A stretch of 64,000 nucleotides of DNA, from the NCBI GenBank assembly GCA_017395065.1, contig JAFPWH010000024.1:62001-126000 (forward strand), read 5' to 3'. Made by a program: the position numbers and the translations under genes. The DNA is from Clostridia bacterium (GTDB taxonomy: Bacteria; Bacillota; Clostridia; Christensenellales; Aristaeellaceae). The first letter of the stretch is position 1. Each line of letters starts with the position of its first letter. The notes under the pieces were generated by a model that was not told where the DNA came from, did no database searches, and was given only the letters and a program-made list of their open reading frames with translations. Of the stretch, positions 52,825-62,895 are shown piece after piece.

Positions 52825-53955
52825 ATGAAGGACATAAACATCGCCGTGATCGGCTGGGGATTTATGGGAAGGATGCACACCTACGCTTTGCGGGCGATCC
52901 CGCTGATGTACAGGAACCTGAGCTTTCGTCCGGTGCTCAAATGCCTGTGTTCCGCGCATTTGGAAAACGCGCTGGAAGGGCAGAAAGCAGCAGGCTTTCA
53001 GGACGTGACGGACGACTGGAAAACGCTGCTGAACCGCAGCGACGTCGACGCCGTGAGCGTCTGTACGCCCAACGCCCTGCATGAAGAAATGGTGACTGCC
53101 TTGATCAGGGCGGGAAAACACCTCTACATCGACAAGCCCCTCACGACAAACTATGAAAGCGCGCTTCGCATTAAACAGCTTGCCGACCGGAGCAATGTAA
53201 GAATCCAGATGGTCATGAACAACCGCTTTCTTCCGGCCGTGATCCGCGCAGGGGAATTGAAAGACGCTGGCGCATTGGGAAACATACTGTCGTTTTCGTG
53301 CCGTTATCTGCATTCGGGCTCGGTCGACGCAAATAAGCCGATCGGCTGGAAACAGGGAAAGCAGGGCGGCGTGATCCTGGACCTTGCAAGTCATGCGCTC
53401 GACCTCGCATTTGACATATGCGGCTACCCGGAAAGCCTGAGCTGCGCGGCGAACAGGCTCTACAAGGCGCGGCCGCTCAGGGGTGGCGGCGTGACCGAAG
53501 AACTCAGCGAGGATCACGCTTTGATCACGATGCGGCTCAAAAACGGCGCGCTCGGAAGCTGCGAAGCAAGCAAGATCGCAACCGGCACGAACGACGAGCT
53601 CTCCTTCGAGATTTACGCAGACAGGGGAAGCCTGCGCTTTAACCTTATGGAGCCCGGATGGCTTTACTATTTCGACAACACCCTTCCCGAAGCGCCGTAC
53701 GGGGGAATGCGCGGCTTTAAGCAGATCGAATGCATGGCGCGCTATCCTTTTCCGGCGGGAAGCTTCCTGCCGCCGAAAAACGCGATCGGCTGGGACAGGG
53801 GACACATCCATTGCTATTACTCCTTCCTCGACTGCGTCGCAAACGACAAGCAGCCCCGCCCCAGCCTGGACGAGGGCGTAAAGCTGCAGGCAGTCATGGA
53901 CGCCGCGCTGAGGTCGGCAGAAACGGGTCAGTGGATAAAACCCGTCTATCCGTAA
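52825..53955 (+). CDS. Gfo/Idh/MocA-family oxidoreductase
   Basis: 376 residues. N-terminal Rossmann motif VIGWGFMGRMH, the family active-site KP in YIDKPLTTN, and the C-terminal alpha/beta domain with GGVILDLASHALDLAFD. NAD(P)-dependent sugar or inositol-type dehydrogenase. The glycosidase or transporter partners often found with it are not here. ATG 52825 follows GGGAGGGG; upstream starts lie in the promoter. Monocistronic. Confidence 0.88.
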   Translation: MKDINIAVIGWGFMGRMHTYALRAIPLMYRNLSFRPVLKCLCSAHLENALEGQKAAGFQDVTDDWKTLLNRSDVDAVSVCTPNALHEEMVTALIRAGKHLYIDKPLTTNYESALRIKQLADRSNVRIQMVMNNRFLPAVIRAGELKDAGALGNILSFSCRYLHSGSVDANKPIGWKQGKQGGVILDLASHALDLAFDICGYPESLSCAANRLYKARPLRGGGVTEELSEDHALITMRLKNGALGSCEASKIATGTNDELSFEIYADRGSLRFNLMEPGWLYYFDNTLPEAPYGGMRGFKQIECMARYPFPAGSFLPPKNAIGWDRGHIHCYYSFLDCVANDKQPRPSLDEGVKLQAVMDAALRSAETGQWIKPVYP

Positions 53956-53980
53956 TGAACGAAAGCACAACAGAAAACAG

Positions 53981-54010
53981 GCGCTGCCGCGTTTGTATTT
54001 GCGGCAGCAC
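53981..54010 (-). terminator. Hairpin between convergent genes
   Basis: GCGCTGCCGC pairs with GCGGCAGCAC (10 bp, one wobble or mismatch at the end, 10-base loop). On the minus strand it is followed by CTGTTTTCTG, suggesting it ends the secreted-protein gene. Confidence 0.6.
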
Positions 54011-54027
54011 CTGCTTTGCTGCGTCTG

Positions 54028-54873
54028 TCAGCTTTTGACGAATACGCAGTCGGTGCAGCTTTCGTCCTCGGCGCCGTTCCAGTAGAGCGCTTCACCGTCA
54101 TAGCTGAAGAAGCCTTCGGCGTTTTCGTACTGCACTTCGGCAGTATCCGTCTCGCCTTCGATCGTGACGATCACGAGGGAGCCGTCGCTGTAGTAAAGCA
54201 GCCCGTCCTCCATGAGCTTTACGTTCATGGTCCAGTTGTACATGACAGTCGCGCTTTCCGCCCAGAACACCTTGATCAGTGCGCCTTCGGAACCGTTCGC
54301 GGTCACCTCAGCCGTAGCCCGCTGGGAGAAGGTATCGTCATAGACGCCTTCGAGGCTCTTGTAGAACGCCTCGAGTTCGCTTTCGGTGGGGACCGTGCTC
54401 GTAAGGTCCTTCATCTCTTCGGCGATCAGCCGGAAGGTCTCTTCGTCCATGACGTTCTCCTGATCGTCCTGGATGAATACGTACTGGCCGTTGATGTCGA
54501 ACCACCTTGCGAGCTTGAAGCCTTCGCCAAAGGCATATTCGATGTCGTTGCCCTCGGGGCTGCCGAAAGCAGACTCTCCGTCGATGTAGACGCCGGAAAT
54601 ATCCTCGTCGGCAACTGCTCCGCAGCGGAACGTGTATTCCAGTCCATTCAGATCGAAGCAGTACTCTGCGATCAGGCAGCTTTCTGTCTCGATGACGCTG
54701 AAGCGCTCGTCGGTTACGCCCATCACGGCGGGATGCGCAAGCTCACAGCCCACGATTTCGTTGATTTCGCTGAGCGTTTCGTACTCGGTCACGGGGTTCG
54801 GCATGCCTACGGTCTCTGCGACGGCGCCGAAGGCAAATGCAAGCAACAGACAAATGATCAGTATCTTTTTCAT
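54028..54873 (-). CDS. Secreted protein of unknown function
   Basis: 281 residues. Signal peptide about 1-20 (KKILIICLLLAFAFGAVA). Two similar halves are not obvious; the body is acidic and beta-rich. ATG 54873 follows GAAGGAGG; a longer frame adds six residues without a site. No recognised family. Four or so cysteines (SCLIAEYC, FRCG, SCTDC) could form disulfides outside the cell. It is monocistronic and located between unrelated genes. Confidence 0.75.
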   Translation of the reverse strand: MKKILIICLLLAFAFGAVAETVGMPNPVTEYETLSEINEIVGCELAHPAVMGVTDERFSVIETESCLIAEYCFDLNGLEYTFRCGAVADEDISGVYIDGESAFGSPEGNDIEYAFGEGFKLARWFDINGQYVFIQDDQENVMDEETFRLIAEEMKDLTSTVPTESELEAFYKSLEGVYDDTFSQRATAEVTANGSEGALIKVFWAESATVMYNWTMNVKLMEDGLLYYSDGSLVIVTIEGETDTAEVQYENAEGFFSYDGEALYWNGAEDESCTDCVFVKS

Positions 54874-54965
54874 GTTTTTATCCTCCTTCATTGTTGCACT
54901 TGTATATACGCATGAAGGAGACGAATGGTTCCGCCCTGTTTAGGCAAAAATTATTAATTTTTCGC

Positions 54966-57593
54966 TCAGATCGACACGATGCTGATTTTTGAACCGTCGT
55001 TGGTTTTGCTGACACGGATCTGCTTTTCGATTCTCCGCTCGAGCTCGCTCATGTGCGAGATCACGCCGATCAGCCGTTTTCCGTCCGCGAGGGAGGAAAG
55101 CAGCTCCAGCGCGGCCGAGAGCGCGTTTTCGTCCAGCGTTCCGAAGCCCTCGTCGATGAACAGCGCGTCCAGGCTGATCGCGCCGCTTTGCGCCTGCACC
55201 ATGTCACTTAATCCCAATGCCAGAGAAAGCGAAGCCAGGAAGGATTCGCCGCCGCTCAGCGTGCTCACGTCCCTCCAAAGGCCCGTCTGCGCGTCCAATA
55301 CGTCCAGGTCGAGTCCGCTTTTGCTGGCCATATTGGCGGCGGTCTCCCTTACGCGCAGCGTGAACATGCCCTGCGTTAGGAGATTCAGGCGGCGGTTTGC
55401 GGCGCGCACCACGGCGCGGAAATAGTATTGCTGCACATACGCTTCGAACGTAAGCTTCGCCGTCATGCGCTTTTGGCCGGATACGGTGCGGTATACGTCG
55501 TCAACGACGGTCCAGTACTCCTGACGGCTGTTCCACTTCTGACGGAGAGACGCGATCGTTTTGCGTACTTCGGCGTTTTTGCTGAGCCGGAACTCGGTAT
55601 CCTTGAGCTGCGCAGAGGCGTCGGTGTACTTTTGTGTGCAGTCCGAAAGCTGCGCTTCCAGAACCGCGGTGTCGCGCCTTTGTTCGTCTTTCAGCAGCTT
55701 GCTCAGCCTTTCTATGCGGTCGGCGCAGGCAGCGAGCGCTGCACGGTGTGCGTCGATCTCGCTTTCAAGCCGCTTCATTTCCTGCTCGCTCAAAACGAAG
55801 TGATTCATCTCATCCGCGCTGTCAAAGCCGCTCCCGGTGAGCTTCGTTTCAAATTCCGCTTCGCTTTCGGCAAGGTTTTGCCTGAGTGTCGCTATGGTTT
55901 TTTCGAGTGCAGCGCAGGACGCGCGGGACTGACTCAGTTCAAGCTTCAGATCGTTATGTGCGTTTTGCGCTTCCTTTGCGGTTTTGCTAAGCGTTTCGAA
56001 CTGCTTTCTCAAGCTAGCAGCTTCCTTTCGAAGCGCGACTGCCTCTTCATCCGAAGGAATGTGCTTGTCTTCAAGCTCTCTGAGCAGCGTCGCCTGCTTT
56101 TGTTCGAGCGCTTCATATTTGCTCTTCGACTGCTGGTATTGGTTTTCGCTGAGAAGCGAACGGTTTTCCGCTGCGCTCAGTGCCTCCTTGTCGACGGCGC
56201 CCTTGCCGGCCAAAGCGGGGTAGGGGTGATAGGCCGAGCCGCATACGGGGCAGGGGATGCCGGGCTTGAGCTCTTTTGCGATCAGGCCAGCCTGATTTTT
56301 GAAGTAGGCTTCTTTCGCGAGGGCGTATTCCCTTGCGCACTGCGAGCTGTCAAGCGCGTGTGCGTTCAGCGTCTGCTGCGCTTTGAAAAGCTCGCTCTTT
56401 GTGCGCTTCAATCTCTCCAGCGTAATCGACCCGGCTTCGAGCAAGGAGGCGCGCTCCGGAAAACCTTTCGCGTCCTCCGCGTTTTTCAGGGCTTCCGCTT
56501 CCCTTGCCTCAAATTCGGGAAGCTTTTTCAAGGCTTCTTCTTCGGCTGCGGCATAGGCGCTCAAGCTCGCTTCGTTCGCCGCAAGATCCTTTTTCAGACT
56601 GTTTATTCCCTTTTGCAGGCTGATCAGGGGCAGTGCCTTCCGCGCGCGCGAAAGTGCCGCTTCCTTATTCGCGTATTCGTCAGCCTTTGCGTGCAGGCTT
56701 TCCTGCTCACGATTTCCTTCGTCAAGCTCGTCGAAGCGGCGGTTGATCTCCTTTGCGTTCTCGACGGTTTTTACAAGGTTTATGCGCGCGGCGTCGCATT
56801 TGTCGCGCTCCGTGATGGCGGCAGTCTTTTTGGCTGACTCAAACGCGATCAGATCATCCAGCTCTTTGAGCAGCGCGTCGGCGTATTTTGCCTCGTGCGA
56901 ATAGCTTTGGATGCGCTCCGCACCTTCGTAGCCCGCGTCGCAGGAAATGCCACCCGCGGCGTTCAGGAGCTTAAAGTCGATTTGCTTTCGCTCGCTTTCG
57001 CAGGCTGTATACGCGTCCTTCAGGCGCAGCTGAAAATCCTCGAAGCGCTCTGTACCGAAAAGCTTTTGAAACAGCTCTTTTCTGTCCGTGCTCTTTGCGT
57101 TCAGGATCTTCAGAAATTCGCCCTGCGCGATCATCATCGTGCGCGAAAACTGATCCTGTGTAAGGCCGAGGATCTCATAGATCTTGGCGTTTACGTCGTT
57201 GAAGCCGTCCCATTCGGTTTCGTCGTCCTCGTTGATCAGGAGCGCGCTTGCCGGCACGGTCGTATAATCGATGCCGTTTTTCTTGAGGCGGCGGTATTCG
57301 AGTGAGCGCTTGATCCGCCAGGTCGTGCCCCGATGCAAAAAGCGCAGCTCCGCGTAGGTCGGCACGGACGGATCTGCGTAATCGGAACGAAAGCTTCGGC
57401 TGATCCGCCTTTCCTTGCCGGCCGAGCATTCTGCGTACAGCGCAAAGCTGATCGCGTCGAAGATCGTGGTTTTACCGGCGCCCGTGTCGCCGGCGATCAG
57501 ATACAGACCCTGGTCGCCGAACAGCGTAAAGTCGATAAAGACATTGCCTCTGTACGAACCGAAAGCCTGGAATTCAAGTGTGAGCGGCCTCAT
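54966..57593 (-). CDS. sbcC: SbcC, SMC-like nuclease subunit
   Basis: 875 residues. With SbcD it forms the Mre11/Rad50-type nuclease that cuts hairpins and blocked ends. Walker A GDTGAGKTT at 35-43, long coiled coils around a zinc-hook CPVC at 448-451, ABC signature LSGGESFLASLSLALGL and Walker B LFIDEGFGTLDE. ATG 57593 overlaps the sbcD stop by 4 bases; the frame continues upstream inside sbcD. Confidence 0.95.
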   Translation of the reverse strand: MRPLTLEFQAFGSYRGNVFIDFTLFGDQGLYLIAGDTGAGKTTIFDAISFALYAECSAGKERRISRSFRSDYADPSVPTYAELRFLHRGTTWRIKRSLEYRRLKKNGIDYTTVPASALLINEDDETEWDGFNDVNAKIYEILGLTQDQFSRTMMIAQGEFLKILNAKSTDRKELFQKLFGTERFEDFQLRLKDAYTACESERKQIDFKLLNAAGGISCDAGYEGAERIQSYSHEAKYADALLKELDDLIAFESAKKTAAITERDKCDAARINLVKTVENAKEINRRFDELDEGNREQESLHAKADEYANKEAALSRARKALPLISLQKGINSLKKDLAANEASLSAYAAAEEEALKKLPEFEAREAEALKNAEDAKGFPERASLLEAGSITLERLKRTKSELFKAQQTLNAHALDSSQCAREYALAKEAYFKNQAGLIAKELKPGIPCPVCGSAYHPYPALAGKGAVDKEALSAAENRSLLSENQYQQSKSKYEALEQKQATLLRELEDKHIPSDEEAVALRKEAASLRKQFETLSKTAKEAQNAHNDLKLELSQSRASCAALEKTIATLRQNLAESEAEFETKLTGSGFDSADEMNHFVLSEQEMKRLESEIDAHRAALAACADRIERLSKLLKDEQRRDTAVLEAQLSDCTQKYTDASAQLKDTEFRLSKNAEVRKTIASLRQKWNSRQEYWTVVDDVYRTVSGQKRMTAKLTFEAYVQQYYFRAVVRAANRRLNLLTQGMFTLRVRETAANMASKSGLDLDVLDAQTGLWRDVSTLSGGESFLASLSLALGLSDMVQAQSGAISLDALFIDEGFGTLDENALSAALELLSSLADGKRLIGVISHMSELERRIEKQIRVSKTNDGSKISIVSI

Positions 57594-58708
57594 TTTGCTT
57601 CCTCCCATGTGAACAGGTCTCTGAAAAGCGCCAGCTGCTTTTCGCCCGGCTGAACGGAATTGTTCTGCAGCGCGTAAAAATCTTTGAAAAGGCTCTCCGC
57701 GTCCAGGTCTTCCACGTTTTCCGTGTTCGTGACGTCGAGCGTCTGATTGGTCTTGCTGTTGTTGATCGTAAAGCGCAGCATGTTCGGAAAGACCGTGGTG
57801 ATCATGCGGCGCGTATCCGGCGGAACGTCCTCGTCGGTAACGCTTACCCAAACGAGGTCTTCGCTGTAGGGCATGAGCATGATATCGGATATGCTGCCTT
57901 CGACGCGGCGGACGTCCTTGGGCTGCGGGATCGGAAGCAGCTGTACCTTCGTGTCTCCTTTTTCGCCGACGTCGACAAGTACGGCGCTCTTTACGTCGTT
58001 TTCTTCGCTGAAGGAATATTTGAGCGGCGAACCGGCGTAGCGGATCGTATCCCTGAAAACCTTTTGGGGCTTATGCAGGTGGCCGAGCGCCACGTAATCA
58101 AAACCACTTAAGATCTCCGCGTCGACGCTTTCCAGCGTGCCGATCGTCTTTTCCTCGCTGCCGGAAAGCTCGCCGCCCGTAATGAACTGATGGGAAATGA
58201 GGACGTTCCGCTTCGAATAATCGATATCCGAATGCGTGAGCACGCATTGTACGGCCTCTGTGCAGGTGCTTATCTTTTCGCCCGGGTATTTGAGCTTCAC
58301 GGCGGAAACCCTGACGAAGGGCAGCAGATGGATGTCGATTTCGCCGTATTCGTCCGAAAGGCTGATCTTTTGCGTTTTGCCGTCAAAGCTTTCGCTGATG
58401 TATACGCCGCTTTGCCGAACAAGACTGGCAAGATAGGAGACGCGCTGCGCGTTGTCATGATTGCCGGAAATCACGAAAAGTTTGATGCTGCGCTCTGCCA
58501 GGCCGGAAAGGAAGGCGCTCAGCATTTCCATAGCTTCGGCCTGCGGCGCGCTGCGCTGGTAGATGTCGCCTGCGATGAGCACGGTGTCTGCCTTGTTGGC
58601 GACCGCCATATCCGTAAGCGTTTCGAGCATCTTTGCCTGCTCGTCATAGAGCGGCAGCTCCAACAGGTTTTTGCCGAGGTGAAGATCGGCGATGTGCAAA
58701 AATCTCAT
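57590..58708 (-). CDS. sbcD: SbcD, Mre11-like nuclease subunit
   Basis: 372 residues. Phosphoesterase motifs HIADLHLGK (D8, H10), AGDIYQRS, ISGNHDNAQR, LISHQF and ALGHLHKPQ carry the two-metal site. Forms the catalytic head for SbcC and is translationally coupled to it. Confidence 0.95.
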   Translation of the reverse strand: MRFLHIADLHLGKNLLELPLYDEQAKMLETLTDMAVANKADTVLIAGDIYQRSAPQAEAMEMLSAFLSGLAERSIKLFVISGNHDNAQRVSYLASLVRQSGVYISESFDGKTQKISLSDEYGEIDIHLLPFVRVSAVKLKYPGEKISTCTEAVQCVLTHSDIDYSKRNVLISHQFITGGELSGSEEKTIGTLESVDAEILSGFDYVALGHLHKPQKVFRDTIRYAGSPLKYSFSEENDVKSAVLVDVGEKGDTKVQLLPIPQPKDVRRVEGSISDIMLMPYSEDLVWVSVTDEDVPPDTRRMITTVFPNMLRFTINNSKTNQTLDVTNTENVEDLDAESLFKDFYALQNNSVQPGEKQLALFRDLFTWEEAK

Positions 58709-58768
58709 ATTCTCACTCTTTCCGGTTCCTGACCAGTCTTATTTTTGGGCAGAGATCTCTTTAACGAT

Positions 58769-58797
58769 ATTGTATCTTAAAACCGGCTATTTTACAA
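58769..58797 (-). promoter_or_regulatory. Promoter of sbcD-sbcC
   Basis: On the minus strand TTGTAA (58797-58792), a 17-base spacer, TACAAT (58774-58769), directly downstream of the carB-dapF terminator. Confidence 0.7.
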
Positions 58798-58801
58798 GAT
58801 G

Positions 58802-58833
58802 CAAAATCCGGCAGCGAAAATTCACTGCCGGAT
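58802..58833 (-). terminator. Terminator of the carA-carB/dapF operon
   Basis: A perfect 9-bp stem ATCCGGCAG / CTGCCGGAT with a 10-base loop and TTTT on the minus strand. It lies 28 bases past the stop at 58861. Confidence 0.9.
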
Positions 58834-58860
58834 AAGAACGATTGAACGATCAGCCGAGGA

Positions 58861-61800
58861 TCAATATTCAAACTTGCCTTCGAACACCATGACGGCGCTG
58901 CCCGTGAGCGTTACGCCCTTATCCGAAACGTTGACCGTCATATCGCCACCGGGAAGGTTGACCTTGATGTCCCTGTCTTTCTGGCAAAGGCCCAGCTTTA
59001 CCGCGGCGATCGCCGCGGCGCAGGCGCCGGTGCCGCAGGCGAGGGTCTCGCCGCTGCCGCGCTCCCATACGCGCATGCGCAGCGTGTTCTTGTTTACCAC
59101 GCGCACGAACTCCGTGTTGACCCTTTCGGGGAAGCAGGGCGCGTATTCGAACGCGGGGCCGACCTTGCTTAAGTCGATTTCGTCGATGTTGTCCGTAAAG
59201 ACGACACAATGTCCGTTTCCGATGCTCAGGCAGGTCACGCGATACTCCTTGCCGTCAATGGTGAGCGGCGCGTCGATCAGTTCGCTTCTTTCGTCCTTTA
59301 CGGGAACGGCCGCGGCGTCGAAAACAGGCTTGCCCATGTCGACCGAAACGGAGGAAACCTTTCCGTCCCTGATAAAGAGCTTTAGATGCTTTATACCGCC
59401 CGGCGTTTCGACGCTCAGGGTCTCGCTTCTCACATAACCCTTATCGTACATGTATTTGGCAACGCAGCGTATGTTGTTGCCGGCCATCCTGCCTTCGCTG
59501 CCGTCGCGGTTGAACGTGCGCATCCTGAAATCGGCGACGCGGGAAGGCTCGATCAGCACGATGCCGTCGCCGCCGATGCCGTAATGCGGCGCGCAGAGGC
59601 TCACGCACAGTGACTCGGGGCAGGTGATCCCGCCGTCGAAGTTTTCGATGAAAATGTAGTCGTTGCCGGAATCCTGCATCTTGGCAAAAGAGATGCTCTT
59701 TCGCCAAAGGCGCATGTTGTTGATGTCGACGAGCTCGGTGTTTTGCTGGTTGAAGCGGCTGGCGATGATATCGGTCAGCGCGTTGGCCGTGTCCAGAGAG
59801 GTAAGGCAGGGGATGCCAAGCTGCATCGCGCGCCTGTGCAGCGCGATATAGTCGCCCATCGTCGCATCCTTTACCGCGCCAGTGTAAACGATATAGCTAA
59901 GCGCCTTGCTCTCCATCAGCGAATAGATCTCGTTGCTCTCGGTTGCATTGGAAACGCTCGTCACGTCGATGCCGAGTGCCGCGATGGCGGCAGCCGTCCC
60001 GCTCGTGGCGTAGAGCTTGATGCCCAGATCGTGGAAGCGCCTGGCGAGGGAAATGATCTCCGGATAGTCGTTTGTTTCTACGCTGATGAGCACGCCCGCG
60101 CCGCCGTGCTCTCCGGGCGTGGGGGTTGTGAAGCCGGCCGCAGTCAGGCCTTTGAACATGGCTTCGGCAAGCGTCCTGCCAAGGCCCAGCACTTCGCCGG
60201 TAGACTTCATTTCGGGGCCGAGGATGGAGTTGGCGTCGTTGAGCTTCTCAAAGGAGAAAACGGGGACCTTTACGGCGTAGTACGGGGGCGTTCTGTAGAG
60301 CCCCGTACCGAGGCCGAGGTCTTTTAGCTTTGCGCCGAGCATGATGCGCGAAGCGAGATCGACCATGGGCACATTCGTCACCTTGCTGATGTAGGGCACG
60401 GTCCTGGACGCCCTCGGGTTTACCTCGATGACGTACAGTTCGTCCTCATAGATGAGGTACTGAATGTTGACCAGCCCCTGCGTGCCAAGCGCCAGGGCGA
60501 GCTTTACGCTGACCTCTACGATGCGGCTTAAGAATTTGTCGTTCAGGTTGTAGGGCGGATAGACGGCAATGGAGTCGCCGCTGTGCACGCCGGCGCGCTC
60601 GATGTGCTCCATGATGCCGGGGATGAGCACGTCCTCGCCGTCCGAGATCGCGTCGACCTCGAGTTCTATGCCCGGCATGTACTTGTCTACCAGTACGGGG
60701 TTCTCGATGCCGCCGGCCAAAATGCCGCGCATGTACTTTTCCGTCGTCTCGTCGTCGCGGGAGATCGTCATATTCTGGCCGCCGATGACGTAAGAGGGAC
60801 GCAGCAAAACGGGATAGCCGAGTTCCTTTGCGGCTTCGAGCGCTTCTTCGAGCGTGTTTACGCCGCGGCCCTTCGGACGGGAAATGCCGAAGGTCTCAAG
60901 CAGCGCGTCGAACCTTGCCCTGTCCTCGGCGATGTCGATGCTGTCTGCCGAGGTGCCCAGTATCCGTATGCCCTGCTTGTCGAGGTATTGCGTAAGCTTG
61001 ATTGCGGTCTGACCGCCGAAGGCGACGACGACGCCCACGGGCTGCTCCACCTTGATGATGTTCATCACGTCCTCGCGGCAGAGCGGCTCGAAATACAGCC
61101 TGTCCGCGGTGTCGTAGTCGGTGGAGACGGTTTCGGGGTTGTTGTTCACGATGACCACGTCATAGCCCATCTCGCGCAGGGTCCATACGCAGTGCACGGA
61201 GCTGTAGTCGAATTCGATGCCCTGGCCTATTCTTATCGGGCCCGAGCCCAAAACCATTACGACGGGCTTTCCGCTTCTGGCAAAGCTGCGCGCTTCGCAT
61301 TCCGTGTCGTAACCGGAATAGAAATACGGCGTTTCTGCGTCGAATTCCGCGGCGCAGGTATCCACCATCTTGTAGCTCATTTCAAGCGATGGCAGATCTT
61401 TTGCGCCCGTTAGGCGCCTGATCGCTTCGTCCGTATAGCCGAGGTGCTTGGCTTTGGCGTAGGTTTCGTGATCAATTTGGCTGTTCGCGATCGACGTTTC
61501 AAATTCCGCCATGCCCTTGATTTTATTGAGGAACCACTTGTCGATCTTCGTAAGATTGTAGATTTCGTCGACGCTCACGCCACTTTTGAGTGCTTCGAAC
61601 ACGGTGAAAATGCGCCTGTCGTCCTGACGGGTCAGGCGCTCGCGGACCGGCGCGCCATCAAGCGGCGGGCAGGAGAGCGTATCCAGCGAGATCTCCGCGC
61701 CGCGCACTGCCTTCATCAGCGCCATTTCGAAACTGGACGCGATGGCCATGACTTCGCCCGTGGCCTTCATCTGCGTGCCGAGCCTGCGGCTGGAACCGGC

Positions 61801-62895
61801 GAATTTGTCGAAGGGCCATTTGGGAAGCTTTACGACAACGTAGTCGACGGTGGGCTCAAAGAAGGCGCAGGTCTTGCCGGTGATGTCGTTTTTGATCTCG
61901 TCCAGCGTATAGCCGAGCGCTATTCGCGTGCTGATTTTGGCGATGGGATAGCCGGTCGCCTTCGACGCGAGGGCGGAGGAGCGTGAAACGCGGGGATTGA
62001 CTTCGATGACCGCGTATTCGAAGCTGTCCGGATTGAGCGCGAACTGGCAGTTGCAGCCGCCGACGATGCCGATCTCGGAGACGATGTTCAGCGCCGCTGA
62101 CCGGAGCATTTGGAATTCCTTGTTGGACAGCGTGAGCGCGGGCGCGACCACGATGGAGTCGCCCGTATGGATGCCCACGGGATCGACGTTTTCCATGGAG
62201 CAGACGCTGATGACGTTGCCGGAAGCGTCTCGCATCGTTTCGAACTCGATCTCTTTCCAGCCGCTTACGCACTTTTCTACGAGGATCTGCGTAATGGGGG
62301 AAAGATCGAGGCCGCCTTTAGCGATGACCTTCAGTTCTTCTGCGGTGTTTGCGATGCCGCCGCCCGTGCCGCCGAGCGTGTAGGCGGGGCGCACGATGAC
62401 GGGATAGCCGATTTCGTCCGCGACCTTGAGCGCCGTATCGACGTCGTTTGCGATTTCGCTGGGAATGACAGGCTGACCCATGTTTTTGAGCGTATCCCTG
62501 AAAAGCTCGCGGTCTTCGGCTTTTTCGATCGCGTCGATCCCGCTGCCCAAAAGCCGTACGCCGTACTTTTCGAGTACGCCGCTCCTGCTCAGCTGCATCG
62601 CGATGGTGAGGCCCGTCTGCCCGCCGAGCCCCGCTAGCAAGCCGTCGGGGCGCTCCTTTTCGATGATCCTCGCGAGGGTCTGTGCGGTGAGGGGTTCAAG
62701 GTAGATGGCGTCCGCAAGATGCTTGTCCGTCATGATCGTAGCGGGGTTCGAATTTACCAGAACGGTATTGATGCCCTCTGCCTTCAGGACGCGGCAGGCC
62801 TGCGCGCCGGCGTAGTCGAATTCCGCCGCCTGACCGATGACGATGGGACCGGAGCCTATGACCAAAACCTTTTGTATGCTTTTATCCTTAGGCAT
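58861..62895 (-). CDS. carB-dapF: Fusion of carbamoyl-phosphate synthase large subunit (CarB) and diaminopimelate epimerase (DapF)
   Basis: One uninterrupted frame of 1,344 residues. Residues 1-1050 form a full CarB: two ATP-grasp halves (EVNPRVSRSSALASKATGYP and EVNPRASRTVPYISKVTN) and an MGS-like allosteric domain (VETNDYPEIISLARRFHDLG, TSGTAAAI). A linker of about 15 residues leads into a full DapF from residue 1068 (ISFAKMQDSGNDYIF) to the end, 277 residues. Both DapF catalytic cysteines are present: C1144 in GNNIRCVAK and C1287 in LACGTGACA. No internal ribosome site precedes the DapF part. CarB gives carbamoyl phosphate for pyrimidines and arginine; DapF gives meso-DAP for wall and lysine. 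It overlaps carA by 8 bases. Confidence 0.93.
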   Translation of the reverse strand: MPKDKSIQKVLVIGSGPIVIGQAAEFDYAGAQACRVLKAEGINTVLVNSNPATIMTDKHLADAIYLEPLTAQTLARIIEKERPDGLLAGLGGQTGLTIAMQLSRSGVLEKYGVRLLGSGIDAIEKAEDRELFRDTLKNMGQPVIPSEIANDVDTALKVADEIGYPVIVRPAYTLGGTGGGIANTAEELKVIAKGGLDLSPITQILVEKCVSGWKEIEFETMRDASGNVISVCSMENVDPVGIHTGDSIVVAPALTLSNKEFQMLRSAALNIVSEIGIVGGCNCQFALNPDSFEYAVIEVNPRVSRSSALASKATGYPIAKISTRIALGYTLDEIKNDITGKTCAFFEPTVDYVVVKLPKWPFDKFAGSSRRLGTQMKATGEVMAIASSFEMALMKAVRGAEISLDTLSCPPLDGAPVRERLTRQDDRRIFTVFEALKSGVSVDEIYNLTKIDKWFLNKIKGMAEFETSIANSQIDHETYAKAKHLGYTDEAIRRLTGAKDLPSLEMSYKMVDTCAAEFDAETPYFYSGYDTECEARSFARSGKPVVMVLGSGPIRIGQGIEFDYSSVHCVWTLREMGYDVVIVNNNPETVSTDYDTADRLYFEPLCREDVMNIIKVEQPVGVVVAFGGQTAIKLTQYLDKQGIRILGTSADSIDIAEDRARFDALLETFGISRPKGRGVNTLEEALEAAKELGYPVLLRPSYVIGGQNMTISRDDETTEKYMRGILAGGIENPVLVDKYMPGIELEVDAISDGEDVLIPGIMEHIERAGVHSGDSIAVYPPYNLNDKFLSRIVEVSVKLALALGTQGLVNIQYLIYEDELYVIEVNPRASRTVPYISKVTNVPMVDLASRIMLGAKLKDLGLGTGLYRTPPYYAVKVPVFSFEKLNDANSILGPEMKSTGEVLGLGRTLAEAMFKGLTAAGFTTPTPGEHGGAGVLISVETNDYPEIISLARRFHDLGIKLYATSGTAAAIAALGIDVTSVSNATESNEIYSLMESKALSYIVYTGAVKDATMGDYIALHRRAMQLGIPCLTSLDTANALTDIIASRFNQQNTELVDINNMRLWRKSISFAKMQDSGNDYIFIENFDGGITCPESLCVSLCAPHYGIGGDGIVLIEPSRVADFRMRTFNRDGSEGRMAGNNIRCVAKYMYDKGYVRSETLSVETPGGIKHLKLFIRDGKVSSVSVDMGKPVFDAAAVPVKDERSELIDAPLTIDGKEYRVTCLSIGNGHCVVFTDNIDEIDLSKVGPAFEYAPCFPERVNTEFVRVVNKNTLRMRVWERGSGETLACGTGACAAAIAAVKLGLCQKDRDIKVNLPGGDMTVNVSDKGVTLTGSAVMVFEGKFEY

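Noticed and set aside
52591-53970. A 459-codon minus-strand frame opposite the Gfo/Idh/MocA gene
   Set aside because: It runs through the upp-pgcA promoter and the plus-strand gene has clear motifs; the frame has none.
59640-59760. A frameshift or missed stop creating an artificial carB-dapF join
   Set aside because: The frame is open without a stop through a normal linker, both enzymes are complete, and no start signal for a separate dapF is seen. Raw reads would be needed to be certain.
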